Assembly (NCBI RefSeq): GCF_014192015.1 | Contig: NZ_JACHXJ010000001.1 | Span: 806,001-870,000 of the forward strand | DNA from: Paenibacillus rhizosphaerae | GTDB taxonomy: Bacteria; Bacillota; Bacilli; Paenibacillales; Paenibacillaceae | Direction of reading: 5' to 3' | DNA: 64,000 nucleotides | Part shown: piece after piece, positions 41,102-51,052 of the stretch | Numbering within the stretch: position 1 is the first letter of the stretch | Layout of the letters: each line of letters begins with the position of its first letter | Notes under the pieces: generated by a model | Database searches by the model: none | What the model saw: the letters and a program-made list of their open reading frames with translations, nothing else | What the model was told of the DNA's origin: nothing | Program-made: the position numbers and the translations under genes

Positions 41102-42406
41102 ATGAAAAAATCACAGAATCGATTGAAATGGCTGATGACAGGATTGGTTGCCGTCATGATGATGATTACAGCTGCATGCGGCAATAATCAGGCGGACGGA
41201 GGGGCGGATGCCAAGACCGGAAAAGTGACGCTGACCATGATGCATCCTTGGACATCGCCAAACGTGGACAATGATGTCTATAAGAAGCGGATCGAAGAGT
41301 TCGAAAAACAGCATCCCGATATCATTATTAAGCAGGACGGCGTGCCTTCCGCCCAATACAAGACCAAGCTGCGTACCCTCGCTGCAGGCAACAATTTGGC
41401 CGACATTAACGTGCTGTGGCCAGGAGCGGATTTGGCCCCGCTTGTGGACGGTAAACTGCTGGCACCGATCAATGGCCTGATGGACCAATGGAATAGCATT
41501 CTACCGGAAAACGCACTGGCCGGCTTTAAAGTCGGCGACCAGCAGTACGCCATTCCTACCAAGCAGACTTTCGTGGATATTATCTACTATAACAAAGAGA
41601 TGTTAGCCAAAGTAGGATACGACCAGTTCCCGGATACCTATGAGAAATTTATCGATGCGGTGAAAAAACTGAAGGCAGCGGGAATGACTCCGATTTCTTT
41701 GGGAAATAAAGAGCAGTGGCCGCTGCAATCCTCCTACCTGTCCATCATCGGTGACCGGTTTACGGGCAGCGACTTTTTGACGAAAGTGATGAACAAGGAA
41801 GCCAAATTTACGGATCCGGAATTCGTCAAGGCGATCTCTGTCATTGATGAGCTCAGCAAACTGAAAGCGTTTAATACCGACGCTAACAATATGGATACGG
41901 TGCAGGCACAGGATTACTTTATCCAGGGAAAAGCGGCGATGCATATTTCTTCTTCGACCGTTGACGGCCGCATTCGCATCCAAAACGATGAAGGGGACAA
42001 GTTCGGAATCGCGTTGTTCCCGAAAGTGGATGGCGGAAAAGGTGATCCCGCCAAGAGCGCCGGAGTCGTTCAATACGGCATCGGGATCAAAAGCGGACTG
42101 GACGAGAAAAAGCAGCAGGCCGCCGAGGAGTTTCTGAAGTTTTTCGTAAACGAGGATTTGTATAAACAGCTTATTAGCAGCGGGGTTGTTGTTCCTGCAC
42201 AGGTGGACATTCCCGCTGATGCAAGCAAGTATTTGAAAGAAATGATGGAACTCACCAGTAAGGGAACCGCACCGGTATTCGACAGCGTGATTCCGACGCA
42301 GGTGGTCGATGTCATGCAAAACGGCCTTCAGGCGCTGACCGTTGGCCATGGGACGCCGGAGCAGGTAGCTAAGGATGTTCAAGAAGCTTTCGATAACATG
42401 AAATAG
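41102..42406 (+). CDS. Sugar ABC transporter substrate-binding lipoprotein
   Basis: A 434-residue extracellular binding protein. The signal peptide ends in the lipobox TAAC with lipidated Cys26, followed by a Gly/Asp-rich linker and a family 1 solute-binding fold (VTLTMMHPWTSPNVDN; later QYAIPTKQTFVDIIYYNKEM and YFIQGKAAMHISSS). Such proteins bind oligosaccharides for CUT1 ABC transporters. The ATG at 41102 follows AAGGGGAAGGG. It follows the GH130 gene by 55 bases, and a weak attenuator follows it. Confidence 0.92.
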   Translation: MKKSQNRLKWLMTGLVAVMMMITAACGNNQADGGADAKTGKVTLTMMHPWTSPNVDNDVYKKRIEEFEKQHPDIIIKQDGVPSAQYKTKLRTLAAGNNLADINVLWPGADLAPLVDGKLLAPINGLMDQWNSILPENALAGFKVGDQQYAIPTKQTFVDIIYYNKEMLAKVGYDQFPDTYEKFIDAVKKLKAAGMTPISLGNKEQWPLQSSYLSIIGDRFTGSDFLTKVMNKEAKFTDPEFVKAISVIDELSKLKAFNTDANNMDTVQAQDYFIQGKAAMHISSSTVDGRIRIQNDEGDKFGIALFPKVDGGKGDPAKSAGVVQYGIGIKSGLDEKKQQAAEEFLKFFVNEDLYKQLISSGVVVPAQVDIPADASKYLKEMMELTSKGTAPVFDSVIPTQVVDVMQNGLQALTVGHGTPEQVAKDVQEAFDNMK

Positions 42407-42448
42407 GATAGCACTGCGAGCCTGTTCGTGTCTGAAATGAATAACATG

Positions 42449-42478
42449 AAGGAAACCTGGGCTTCCGGGTTTTCTTCC
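42449..42478 (+). terminator. Weak attenuator between binding protein and permease genes
   Basis: AAGGAAACCTGG can pair with CCGGG...TTCCTT across a bulge, followed by a T-rich stretch. Partial termination would give more binding protein than permease, common in such operons. Confidence 0.4.
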
Positions 42479-42524
42479 TTTCATCAGGTCGCATGGGTGG
42501 GGTGAAGAAAAGGAGGAACCGCAT

Positions 42525-43400
42525 ATGCACACCTTAAAAGGGACGAAGCTAGCCATCTTTGTTGGCTTGTTTCCTGCGCTTCTCATCTACCTGGGAATCG
42601 CCATCGTTCCGATCGGGTTGTCGCTGTACTACTCGCTTATGGATTGGAACGGCATCGGCTCCAAGAGCTTTGTCGGCTTGGATAACTACTTGGATATATT
42701 GAAGGACGACATTTTTTGGCTGTCGGTCAAAAATAACCTCATTATCATGATAACGGGGCTGGCAGGCCAGATCCCGCTGGGACTCTTGCTCGCCCTTCTG
42801 CTCAACCGCAAGATGAGAGGTTCCGGATTGTTTCGGACGATAGGTTTCATGCCCGTCGTCATTTCTTCGGTCATGGTGTCCATGATCTGGGGCATGGTGT
42901 ACAACACGGAATATGGAATGCTGAACAATGTACTCGGCGTATTCGGCGCAGAGAGCTGGAAGCAGAATTGGCTGGGCGATTCCAAATGGTCGATGCTGTC
43001 CATCAGCATCGCCTACATTTGGCAAAACTGTGGACTATATATGGTCATCTTTCTGGCGGCATTGCAAAATATTCCCGACGAAGTCAATGAGGCGGCCGCA
43101 CTGGACGGGGCGACCGGCCTTAAACGGACGCTGCGCATTACGATTCCCATGATCCGCGGGACGATTATGGTAGGCGTCGTGTACAGCATCAGCAACTCCT
43201 TCCGTGTATTTGATCTTATTCAGATCATGACCGGTGGAGGACCTGCCCATCAGACCGAGGTCATGACGATTTACATGTACAATAGCGCTTTTATGAATAT
43301 GCGCTACGGTTACGGGAGTGCGGTTTCGATACTGATTCTTTTGTTCAGTTTGATCGTCATTAGTCTGTTGAACCGCCTCGGGAGAGAAAAAAACGATTAA
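42525..43400 (+). CDS. Sugar ABC transporter permease 1 (MalF-type)
   Basis: A 291-residue CUT1 permease with six transmembrane helices. The conserved EAA loop that contacts the ATPase reads VNEAAALDGATGLKRTLRITIPMI, about 80 residues from the C-terminus. It starts at an ATG behind AAAGGAGG, 118 bases after the binding-protein gene. It forms a heterodimer with the next gene product. No ATPase gene is present in the locus, so a shared ATPase such as MsmX presumably serves it. Confidence 0.93.
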   Translation: MHTLKGTKLAIFVGLFPALLIYLGIAIVPIGLSLYYSLMDWNGIGSKSFVGLDNYLDILKDDIFWLSVKNNLIIMITGLAGQIPLGLLLALLLNRKMRGSGLFRTIGFMPVVISSVMVSMIWGMVYNTEYGMLNNVLGVFGAESWKQNWLGDSKWSMLSISIAYIWQNCGLYMVIFLAALQNIPDEVNEAAALDGATGLKRTLRITIPMIRGTIMVGVVYSISNSFRVFDLIQIMTGGGPAHQTEVMTIYMYNSAFMNMRYGYGSAVSILILLFSLIVISLLNRLGREKND

Positions 43401-43417
43401 TGAAAGGAGGGTAACCC

Positions 43418-44248
43418 TTGGTCAGAAAGTCCAAACTGTTCCACATATTTGCATACACTTTTTTGGGCCTGTTCGCTATTATAAATATAGTTCCGTTATT
43501 CTGGATGGTCGTCAATTCGTTTAAGGAAGAGCAGGAATATTCCAGAAGCCCGTTTTCGTTCCCATCGCATTTGCAGTTTTCGAACTATGCCGGTGCTTGG
43601 GAAGTCGCCAATATGAACACGTATTTTTTGAACAGCATCATTATTACCTTCGTATCATTAGCAGTTACTGTGCTGCTCGGTTCGCTCGCCGCCTATTTTT
43701 TGTCGCGGTTTACGTTTAAGCTGCGGGGGACCGTGTACGCTTTGTTCCTGTTAGGTATGCTCGTACCCATTCATGCGACGCTCATTCCGATCTTTCTGAT
43801 CATGCAAAAGGTCCATTTGCTGGATACGAGGCTAGCGCTGATTCTGCCTTATACGGCGTTCCATCTTTCCTTGACCGTGTTTATCCTGGAAGGATTCATG
43901 CGGGGATTTCCGAAGGATCTGGAAGAATCGGGAGTCATGGACGGTGCAGGGATATATCGCATTTTCTGGTCTATCCTCCTGCCGATGACGAGACCAGCCC
44001 TGGCAACGGTCATTATTTTAAATTTCATTTATAACTGGAATGAATATTTGTTTGCCCTTGTACTCATTACTTCGGGTTCCCTAAAGACGCTGCCTCTGGG
44101 TCTTTCCAACTTTGCCGGCATCGAAACGGCCAGTATGACACTGCAGATGGCCGCGCTCACGATCGCCCTGATCCCGATTATCATATTCTATCTGCTGCTG
44201 CAGAAGCAGCTGGTAAACGGTATGACGGCAGGAGCGGTTAAAGGGTGA
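43418..44248 (+). CDS. Sugar ABC transporter permease 2 (MalG-type)
   Basis: A 276-residue permease with six helices and the EAA loop LEESGVMDGAGIYRIFWSILLPM. The TTG start follows AAAGGAGGGTAACCC, and it is preceded by the first permease by 17 bases. The C-terminus ends with QLVNGMTAGAVKG, the typical MalG/LacG-like end of CUT1 permeases. It partners the preceding permease in oligosaccharide uptake. Confidence 0.93.
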   Translation: MVRKSKLFHIFAYTFLGLFAIINIVPLFWMVVNSFKEEQEYSRSPFSFPSHLQFSNYAGAWEVANMNTYFLNSIIITFVSLAVTVLLGSLAAYFLSRFTFKLRGTVYALFLLGMLVPIHATLIPIFLIMQKVHLLDTRLALILPYTAFHLSLTVFILEGFMRGFPKDLEESGVMDGAGIYRIFWSILLPMTRPALATVIILNFIYNWNEYLFALVLITSGSLKTLPLGLSNFAGIETASMTLQMAALTIALIPIIIFYLLLQKQLVNGMTAGAVKG

Positions 44249-44278
44249 AGCGCAGGGCAGCCTGAAGGAGAAGATCGC

Positions 44279-46087
44279 ATGAAGACAAGCTTCAAAAGGC
44301 ATCTAGGCAATTTCAGCTTGAAAAAGAAGGCGCTTGTCATATTTATGCTGTTTGTCATGTTTCCGACCCTCGGGGTTGGCGTCGTCGTTCAGCATAAATT
44401 TAATCAGATCCTGGAAGAACGCTTTATCAATTCGACCAAACGTAATTTGGACAATGTAACGAATCAGCTTGAAGAACAGACCGCGATGGTGAAGGACATT
44501 GCCAATTATTTGATCCTCAGCCCGGATATGCGGACTTTTCTAAGAAGCGCCCCTCCGCTCACGAGCGATCAAAAGACGGATCTCAAGCGGAAGATCGAAG
44601 ACTTTCTGACCTTCCAGCTGATGTCGAAGAGTTACATCCGTTCGATTGAAATTTCCGGATTGAACGGAAGCTTCATCGGGATGGGAGAACCGTTCTACGG
44701 AGACGAGTCGCAGTGGATGGAACAGGCCAGGCAGCGGAAGGGAGGGATCGTCTGGACGGAAGGCTACGAACTGGACAGCGGATGGAACGGACGTGTCCGC
44801 GTACTGTCCTTGTTTCGTTTGCTTAACTCGTACAGCGAAATTACGAAACCATTAGGCAGCTTGATCATTCGCCTGGATGAGGCGAGCATCGTGGATCTCC
44901 TCGAAAAGGGGATTTTCGAGGAGGGCAGCGGGAGCGTGTTCATCGTCGGGGATCAGGGGCGGATGATTATGGAATCGAAGCATCATTTGCCGGAGGCCTA
45001 TGTGCCGGACAACGGGCTGATGAATAGGCTTGAGAACAGCAAAGATGGCTTTATTACGGCGGAAATCGCGGACAAGCGGTATCTGACGCTCTATAGCCGG
45101 ATCGAAAATACGGACTGGACGATCGTCTCGATGATTCCGGAAGTGAAGGTCAATCAGGAATTCCGGAGCGTCAAGATATTAATGCTCTTCATTATCGCCG
45201 TGATACAGCTTCTCGGGCTTACGGCGCTCATCGGGTTTCATTATACAATTATCCGCCCGATTCTCCGGCTGAAAAAGGAGACGAACCGCGTGACTTACGG
45301 CGATTATAACGCTCGGGTTCCGGTCAATTCCCGCGACGAAATTTCCGAGCTCAACCGTAAATTCAATGAAATGGTGGTTACGATCAAGGAATTAATTGAG
45401 CATAAATATAAGCTCGAGCTCCGCCAGCGGGAGTCGGAACTGAAGCTCATGCAGAACCAAATGGATCCCCATTTTTTGTACAATACGCTCGATATGATCC
45501 GCTGGACGGCTAGAATGGAAAAAGCGTCGAAATCGAGTCGGCTGATTGAGATGCTCTCGAAGTTTTTCCGCAGCAGCATCGATAACGGGAGCTACGAGAC
45601 GCCTTTATACAAGGAGATGGAGTTTGTACGGTCATATTTGTTTCTGCAGCAGAATCGCCTTGGTGACAAGCTACAGTATGGGCTCTTCATGGAAGCTGGA
45701 ATCGAGCAGGCGGAGATTTTGAAAGCGACCATTCAGCCTTTGGTGGAAAACTTTATCAAGCACGGATTGGACAAAAATAAGCCACGTCATATCGTTCATG
45801 TGAGATGCTACAAGAACACCGGCGAAATTTGGATCGATGTCGTTGACAATGGGTCGGGAATGGAACCGGGGCGTAAAGAAGAGGTTCAGGCAACGCTGGA
45901 ACATGCGGGTACGAACGGCAACAGGGAGGGCGCCATGATGAACATACACGATAGACTTTCGATCTATTTCGGTGAAGGGTTCGGGCTGCAGCTCGTTCAG
46001 ACTTCTAGTGACGGAACTTGGGTGCGGCTGCGGATTCCCGATGCTGACACACAGTTTAGCATAGCGGTGGATGAAAATGACGGTTAA
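44279..46087 (+). CDS. YesM-like sensor histidine kinase
   Basis: A 602-residue membrane kinase. Transmembrane helices (about 17-37 and 300-322) flank a large extracellular domain with a Cache-like middle, then HAMP (about 325-375) and a His_kinase/HATPase_c unit. The phosphorylation site is His398 in QNQMDPHFLYNTLDMIRW, the YesM/LytS type, and ATP binding is at VVDNGSGM. It presumably senses the oligosaccharide outside or loaded binding protein and phosphorylates the next protein. The ATG follows GAAGGAGAAG, 30 bases after the permease gene. Confidence 0.92.
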   Translation: MKTSFKRHLGNFSLKKKALVIFMLFVMFPTLGVGVVVQHKFNQILEERFINSTKRNLDNVTNQLEEQTAMVKDIANYLILSPDMRTFLRSAPPLTSDQKTDLKRKIEDFLTFQLMSKSYIRSIEISGLNGSFIGMGEPFYGDESQWMEQARQRKGGIVWTEGYELDSGWNGRVRVLSLFRLLNSYSEITKPLGSLIIRLDEASIVDLLEKGIFEEGSGSVFIVGDQGRMIMESKHHLPEAYVPDNGLMNRLENSKDGFITAEIADKRYLTLYSRIENTDWTIVSMIPEVKVNQEFRSVKILMLFIIAVIQLLGLTALIGFHYTIIRPILRLKKETNRVTYGDYNARVPVNSRDEISELNRKFNEMVVTIKELIEHKYKLELRQRESELKLMQNQMDPHFLYNTLDMIRWTARMEKASKSSRLIEMLSKFFRSSIDNGSYETPLYKEMEFVRSYLFLQQNRLGDKLQYGLFMEAGIEQAEILKATIQPLVENFIKHGLDKNKPRHIVHVRCYKNTGEIWIDVVDNGSGMEPGRKEEVQATLEHAGTNGNREGAMMNIHDRLSIYFGEGFGLQLVQTSSDGTWVRLRIPDADTQFSIAVDENDG

Positions 46088-47666
46088 CTCGGAACAAAGC
46101 AGAAAAATCAAGATGCTCATCGTCGATGATGAAGCCGTGATCCGCGAAGGACTTCGTCATACGATCGATTGGGTTGATTTTGACGTCGAAGTTGTCGGTG
46201 AAGCGGAAGATGGCAGAGAAGCGCTGCAGCGAATTGCCGAATGCGGCGGTGTCGATCTCGTCCTCTCGGATATTCGTATGGACGGCATGGATGGGCTGCA
46301 GCTTGCGGAGAGGTTGAAGGTCCAATTCCCGGAGGTGTGGATGATCCTGGTCAGCGGCTATGAAGATTTTGATTATGCGCGCCAGGCGATGCGGCTTGGG
46401 GTGACGGATTATTTACTGAAGCCGGTAGATATCGATGAGCTGACAGCCGTCGTGAAGGGTGTTGTCAGCCGGATTGACCGGCAGGAGGATATCGGAATGC
46501 AGGAGGCGAGACTTTGGTTCGCAGGTCTTGTCAGACACGGTTTCGCTTCCGGCAAAGTGCCCGTCAGCCTGCAAGGGAAGGAATATCTGATTGTGGCTTC
46601 GCAGATCGCCGATTATCATGACCGGTTTGGCGGAACGTCACCGGATGAATTGGAAGCGCTCCAAAATCGGTGGAGTAAGGCGATTCACCGACCGTTTGAC
46701 GACGATCATTGCCTGGAGTCGGTATCCGTCATGAAGAACGAAAATCTGATGATTTCGCTGATCGTGGTGAAAACCCCTCAAGAGCGTCAGATTTGGGACC
46801 ACCTGCTAAGCGGAATGATTGCACGTCTCGAGGAAGTGGGTACCGTTTACTTCGGCGTCTCAACACCTTTCAATACGCTTGAGCGTGCTGCATCCGCATG
46901 CACGGAAGCGGTCAGCCTGCTGCCGTATTATGTTCTGGAAGGACATCCGTTGCTGCTTCCTGAATATCGGGAATCCCTGGAGATGCAGAGGGGAATTCCA
47001 AACTATGACACCGCGACGGCTGTACGGGAGCTGGTCAGCAGGCTTTTTAAACAAGATCCTAGTGAACTGGGAACATTTATTGCCGACATGTTTACCGTAT
47101 TTCGGGAAACCGGACTTTTACTGGAGGATATCCTTCATATTTATGAAGAATTGTGGGCACTGCTGCGCCAGCAGCTGCGGCGGAGCGGAATGCCGGATAT
47201 GGATGCCGGGACCAAGGCGGCTGCCGACTTGAACATTTACAATTCTTATGATTCCCTTCAAAAGCTAGTGCTGGACGAGATGCTGGAACTGCAGCGTCAA
47301 GTCAACGTAAGCGGGCTTGATAAGTCTTACTGGATTATAGAGAAAGCAAAGAAATATATGGATGATCAATTCAGAATGGATTTAAAGGCTTCTGAGGTTG
47401 CCTCCTGGCTGAAAATCACGCCTAGCCATTTCAGTTATATTTTTAAACAGAGTACTGGAAAGGGATTCACCGAGTATATGAACGAGAAACGGATTAACCA
47501 CGCTAAAAAGCTCCTCGCGACCACCCATGATAAAGTATTCGAGATTGCGGACCAGGCGGGGTACAATGAGTATAAATATTTCGTATCCGTGTTCAAGACG
47601 TATACGGGAATGACTCCCAAGGAATACCGCGGATTGATGGCCGGTAAAAAGGCCGAGGGAGAGTAG
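46071..47666 (+). CDS. YesN-like response regulator with AraC DNA-binding domain
   Basis: A 531-residue regulator. A receiver domain (about 12-130) has acidic D19-D20, phospho-acceptor Asp67 in LVLSDIRMDG and Lys in LLKPVD. A long middle region of about 270 residues follows, and a C-terminal AraC-type domain (about 420-525) with FRMDLKASEVASWLKITPSHFSYIFKQSTGKGFTEYMN, here described by its two helix-turn-helix units. It probably activates the sugar locus. The gene overlaps the kinase by 17 bases from the first ATG; a second ATG at 46077 is equally possible. Confidence 0.92.
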   Translation: MKMTVNSEQSRKIKMLIVDDEAVIREGLRHTIDWVDFDVEVVGEAEDGREALQRIAECGGVDLVLSDIRMDGMDGLQLAERLKVQFPEVWMILVSGYEDFDYARQAMRLGVTDYLLKPVDIDELTAVVKGVVSRIDRQEDIGMQEARLWFAGLVRHGFASGKVPVSLQGKEYLIVASQIADYHDRFGGTSPDELEALQNRWSKAIHRPFDDDHCLESVSVMKNENLMISLIVVKTPQERQIWDHLLSGMIARLEEVGTVYFGVSTPFNTLERAASACTEAVSLLPYYVLEGHPLLLPEYRESLEMQRGIPNYDTATAVRELVSRLFKQDPSELGTFIADMFTVFRETGLLLEDILHIYEELWALLRQQLRRSGMPDMDAGTKAAADLNIYNSYDSLQKLVLDEMLELQRQVNVSGLDKSYWIIEKAKKYMDDQFRMDLKASEVASWLKITPSHFSYIFKQSTGKGFTEYMNEKRINHAKKLLATTHDKVFEIADQAGYNEYKYFVSVFKTYTGMTPKEYRGLMAGKKAEGE

Positions 47667-47696
47667 CGAAGGAGATATCGGGAAGGGGACGTAAGG

Positions 47697-50015
47697 ATGG
47701 AGAAGTATAAGCAGCCGGGTTATTCGATCGAGGAAAGGGTTCAGGATTTGATCGAGAGGATGTCACTGCAGGAAAAGGTCGGGCAGCTGAACCAGCGGAT
47801 GTATGGATGGGACGCCTATGTCCGGACGGGCGAAGAGATTACGCTGACTGATGCCTTTAAAGAGGAGGTCGCCCGCGGCGGGGGAATGGGTGCGCTGTAC
47901 GGATTGTTTCGCAGCGATCCTTGGTCCGGCGTACATTACGAAAACGGGATCCCGACAGAAAAAAGCGCGGAAGCCGCCAATAAGGTTCAGCGTTATGTCG
48001 TCGAAAATACACGCCTCGGGATACCGGTACTGCTGACAGAGGAGTGTCCTCATGGGCATCAGGCGTTGGACGGAACGCTGTTTCCAGTCAACCTGGGCGT
48101 AGGCGCCACCTGGAATCCGGATCTGATGCAGCGCGCCAGTACATACATCGCGTCGGAGATTCGGAGCAGGGGAGCGCATATTGGACTCGTATCGGCTCTT
48201 GATATATTGCATGACCCGCGCTGGGGGCGTTCCGAAGAATGCTTCAGTGAGGATCCTTATCTGGCTGCGCGGTTTACGGAAGCGGCCGTACGGGGAATGC
48301 AGGGCACTACGCCAGAAATGCTGGCGGGTTCAGACAAAGTGGCTGTTGTGCTCAAGCATCTCTGTGCCCAAGGGGCTGCCCAAGGAGGACGGAACGCCAG
48401 CCCTGCGGCGATCGGCGAACGGGAGCTGAGAGAGATACACCTGCCTGGCGCCAAAGCGGGGGCAAAGGCTGGAGCAGCGGGCTTTATGGCTGCCTATAAT
48501 GAAATCGACGGGATTCCCTGTCATGCCAATCATGCCCTTTTAACAGGCATCCTTCGGGAGGAATGGGGATTCGAAGGGATCGTGATGGCCGACGGCGTCG
48601 CCGTGGACAGGCTTGTAGCGCTGACGGGGAGCCATGAATCCGCTGCCGCCCTCGCTTTGTCTGCAGGCGTTGATTTGAGCTTATGGGACACTGCGTTTTC
48701 CACTTTGGAAAAGGCGGTGGGCCAGGGGTTGATCTCCGAGCAAGCCATCGATCGTGCAGTCAGCCGGGTACTTTGTCTCAAGTTCCGGCTCGGCCTGTTT
48801 GACCGCCCATATACGGATGAGACCTTGGCCATATCGGCGGTAGGCACGCCGGTAGGCCGGGAAACCAATCTTCAGCTGGCACGCGAGTCTATCGTCCTGC
48901 TTAAAAATACGAATCAGCTGCTGCCGCTGAACTTTCCGAAAGGGGAGAAGCGGAAAATCGCAGTCATCGGTCCTAATGCTGACCGCTTGTACAACCAATT
49001 GGGTGATTATACGAGCGTGCAGCGGGAAGGGAAAGGGACGACCGTTCTACAAGGCATTCGAACATGCGCACCGGAAGGGACCAAAGTGGTCTTTGCGCTT
49101 GGCTGTGGAATCCGGGACGAATCGACAGCAGGCTTTTCGGAAGCTGTCGCCGCCGCCCAGGATGCGGATGTGGCGGTGTTGGTGCTCGGAGGAAGCAGCG
49201 CCCGTCAGTTTAACGGGGCTTTTGACAGCAATGGTGAAGCCATCGTTGGAGAAGGAAGTCCCTCTGAAATGGACTGCGGTGAAGGCGTAGATTTGGCCAG
49301 TCTTTCTCTTGGCGGTGTTCAGGAACAGTTGGTTGAGCAAATCGCTGCCACGGGCGTACCGATCATTGCCGTCATGATTCAAGGCCGCCCACATGCATTA
49401 ACCAGCATTGAGGCGCACTGCGATGCGATGTTATGCGGGTGGTATCCTGGAACGGAGGGGGGACAGGCCATTGCGGAGATTCTGTTCGGGGAGGTGAATC
49501 CAAGCGGGAAACTGCCGGTTTCCATGCCCCGTTCCGCGGCGCAGCTGCCCGTATATTATAATCAGAAGGATCCGGGAAGACCGCGCCATTACGTGGATAT
49601 GCCTTCTTCTCCCCTATATCCTTTCGGTTATGGGCTTAGCTACACGACATTTGAATACGGGAATGTTTCCCTTTCCACCGATCGGATCAAGGTGAGCGAG
49701 TTGGAAGCTGGAGAACAGGTAAGCGTAACAGTCGGGATTGTTAATGCCGGGCCGCGCAGCGGCGCCGAAACGGTCCAATTATATATTCGGGTCCGGGAAT
49801 CTGGAATTAGCCGGAGGATCGCCGAGCTCAAGGGATTCCGGAAGATCGAATTGGCTTCAGGGGAACAGCAGAGCGTGGTCTTCAAGCTTGGTCACGAGGA
49901 GCTGGCTTTCTGGAAACAGGACATGCAATTTAAGGCACAGCCCTGCCGGGTGATGATCATGGTCGGGGGGGATTCCTTGGATACAGCCGAAACGGAATTA
50001 TGGATCGTCCCTTAA
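47697..50015 (+). CDS. Glycoside hydrolase family 3 beta-glycosidase
   Basis: A 772-residue intracellular-looking GH3 enzyme; no signal peptide is seen. The N-terminal (alpha/beta)8 domain holds the nucleophile Asp299 in GFEGIVMADGVAV. A second alpha/beta domain includes KIAVIGPNADRLYNQLGDY and a C-terminal fibronectin-III-like domain follows (about 660-770). GH3 enzymes release glucose or other sugars from the nonreducing end of beta-linked oligosaccharides. It is last in the locus, behind a GGAAGGGGACGTAAGG ribosome site, and likely works with the GH130 phosphorylase on imported oligosaccharides. Confidence 0.93.
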   Translation: MEKYKQPGYSIEERVQDLIERMSLQEKVGQLNQRMYGWDAYVRTGEEITLTDAFKEEVARGGGMGALYGLFRSDPWSGVHYENGIPTEKSAEAANKVQRYVVENTRLGIPVLLTEECPHGHQALDGTLFPVNLGVGATWNPDLMQRASTYIASEIRSRGAHIGLVSALDILHDPRWGRSEECFSEDPYLAARFTEAAVRGMQGTTPEMLAGSDKVAVVLKHLCAQGAAQGGRNASPAAIGERELREIHLPGAKAGAKAGAAGFMAAYNEIDGIPCHANHALLTGILREEWGFEGIVMADGVAVDRLVALTGSHESAAALALSAGVDLSLWDTAFSTLEKAVGQGLISEQAIDRAVSRVLCLKFRLGLFDRPYTDETLAISAVGTPVGRETNLQLARESIVLLKNTNQLLPLNFPKGEKRKIAVIGPNADRLYNQLGDYTSVQREGKGTTVLQGIRTCAPEGTKVVFALGCGIRDESTAGFSEAVAAAQDADVAVLVLGGSSARQFNGAFDSNGEAIVGEGSPSEMDCGEGVDLASLSLGGVQEQLVEQIAATGVPIIAVMIQGRPHALTSIEAHCDAMLCGWYPGTEGGQAIAEILFGEVNPSGKLPVSMPRSAAQLPVYYNQKDPGRPRHYVDMPSSPLYPFGYGLSYTTFEYGNVSLSTDRIKVSELEAGEQVSVTVGIVNAGPRSGAETVQLYIRVRESGISRRIAELKGFRKIELASGEQQSVVFKLGHEELAFWKQDMQFKAQPCRVMIMVGGDSLDTAETELWIVP

Positions 50016-50054
50016 AAAACCAATTTGGTGTTTTCAAAAATGCCTGACATAGAT

Positions 50055-50086
50055 AACCCCCGCCTTCCAAGAGGCGGGGGTTTTAT
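50055..50086 (+). terminator. Terminator of the glycan-utilisation locus
   Basis: A 12-bp stem, AACCCCCGCCTT with GAGGCGGGGGTT, closes CCAA and is followed by TTAT. Confidence 0.85.
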
Positions 50087-50215
50087 GTTGTATAAGTATA
50101 ATTGGATACATATTTGTTCCGTGTGGAGGGAGGAATCGTTCACATAAGAAGCAAAGCGATGATCCCTTCACTGAGCCTCAGCGGCAATACGACTAGAATA
50201 TCATCACAGAACCGC

Positions 50216-51052
50216 TTATTTACGCAGCGCTTCCGGATCGATCGGTGGAACCAGGCCTTCGCCGGCCGCCCGGGTGAGCAGCGAAGTGATCGCGGCGTAT
50301 CCGTCGTCTCCGAGGTTGCGCGTAAAGTCGTTGACATACAGGTCAATATGCTGTTGGGCAACGTCAGGATCCAGCTCCTGGGCATGGCTCAGCACGTATT
50401 CCCGGGAAGCCTCCGGATGGGCCCAGGCATAATCGACGGACTCCCGGATCCAGTTTTCGATCGCGTTCAGGTCGAGGGAGCGCTTGGCGATGATCGCGCC
50501 AAGCGGAATCGGCAGGCCGGTGTCGCTTTCCCACCAGCTCCCGAGATCCGTCATCAAGGAAAGGCCGTAGGACGGATACGTAAATCTGGCTTCGTGAATG
50601 ACCAGTCCCGCGTCAATCAAGCCGTCGCGGACGGCCGGCATGATTTGGTCGAACGGCATGACTACGATTTCGCCAATACCGCCAGGCACGTTCTGGGCGG
50701 CCCACAGGCGGAAGAGCAGATAGGCCGTCGATTTTTCGCTTGGTACGGCAACCCGGCGTCCGCTGAGTTCGGCAGGGTCGGCTTGGCCGCCTTTGGTCAA
50801 CACAAGCGGTCCGCAGCCGCGGCCCAAGGCGCCGCCGCATGAAATCAGGGCGTATTCGTCCAGAACCCACGGCAGGGCGGCGTAAGAAATTTTGAGCACG
50901 TCCAGGTCGCTGCCCGGTTTCGAAGCCAGGTTGTTCGTAATATCAATATCCGCATAGGTCACTTCCAGCTCCGGTGCACCGGGAATGAGGCCGTGCGCCG
51001 CAGCATGGAAAACAAACGTGTCGTTAGGGCAAGGGGAAAATGCAATTTTCAT
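50216..51052 (-). CDS. mqnD: 1,4-dihydroxy-6-naphthoate synthase, menaquinone futalosine pathway
   Basis: A 278-residue periplasmic-binding-protein-fold enzyme. The N-terminus is FSPCPNDTFVFHAAAHGL, a hallmark of MqnD, and the middle has ISYAALPWVLDEYALISCG. It converts cyclic de-hypoxanthine futalosine to 1,4-dihydroxy-6-naphthoate, so menaquinone is made by the futalosine route rather than the Men route. Its start overlaps the mqnB stop (ATGA). Other pathway genes, such as mqnA and mqnC, are not in the window. Confidence 0.92.
   Translation of the reverse strand: MKIAFSPCPNDTFVFHAAAHGLIPGAPELEVTYADIDITNNLASKPGSDLDVLKISYAALPWVLDEYALISCGGALGRGCGPLVLTKGGQADPAELSGRRVAVPSEKSTAYLLFRLWAAQNVPGGIGEIVVMPFDQIMPAVRDGLIDAGLVIHEARFTYPSYGLSLMTDLGSWWESDTGLPIPLGAIIAKRSLDLNAIENWIRESVDYAWAHPEASREYVLSHAQELDPDVAQQHIDLYVNDFTRNLGDDGYAAITSLLTRAAGEGLVPPIDPEALRK

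Noticed and set aside
50102..50842. 246-codon plus-strand frame overlapping mqnD
   Set aside because: The minus strand encodes clear MqnD motifs with operon overlap to mqnB; the plus frame has none.
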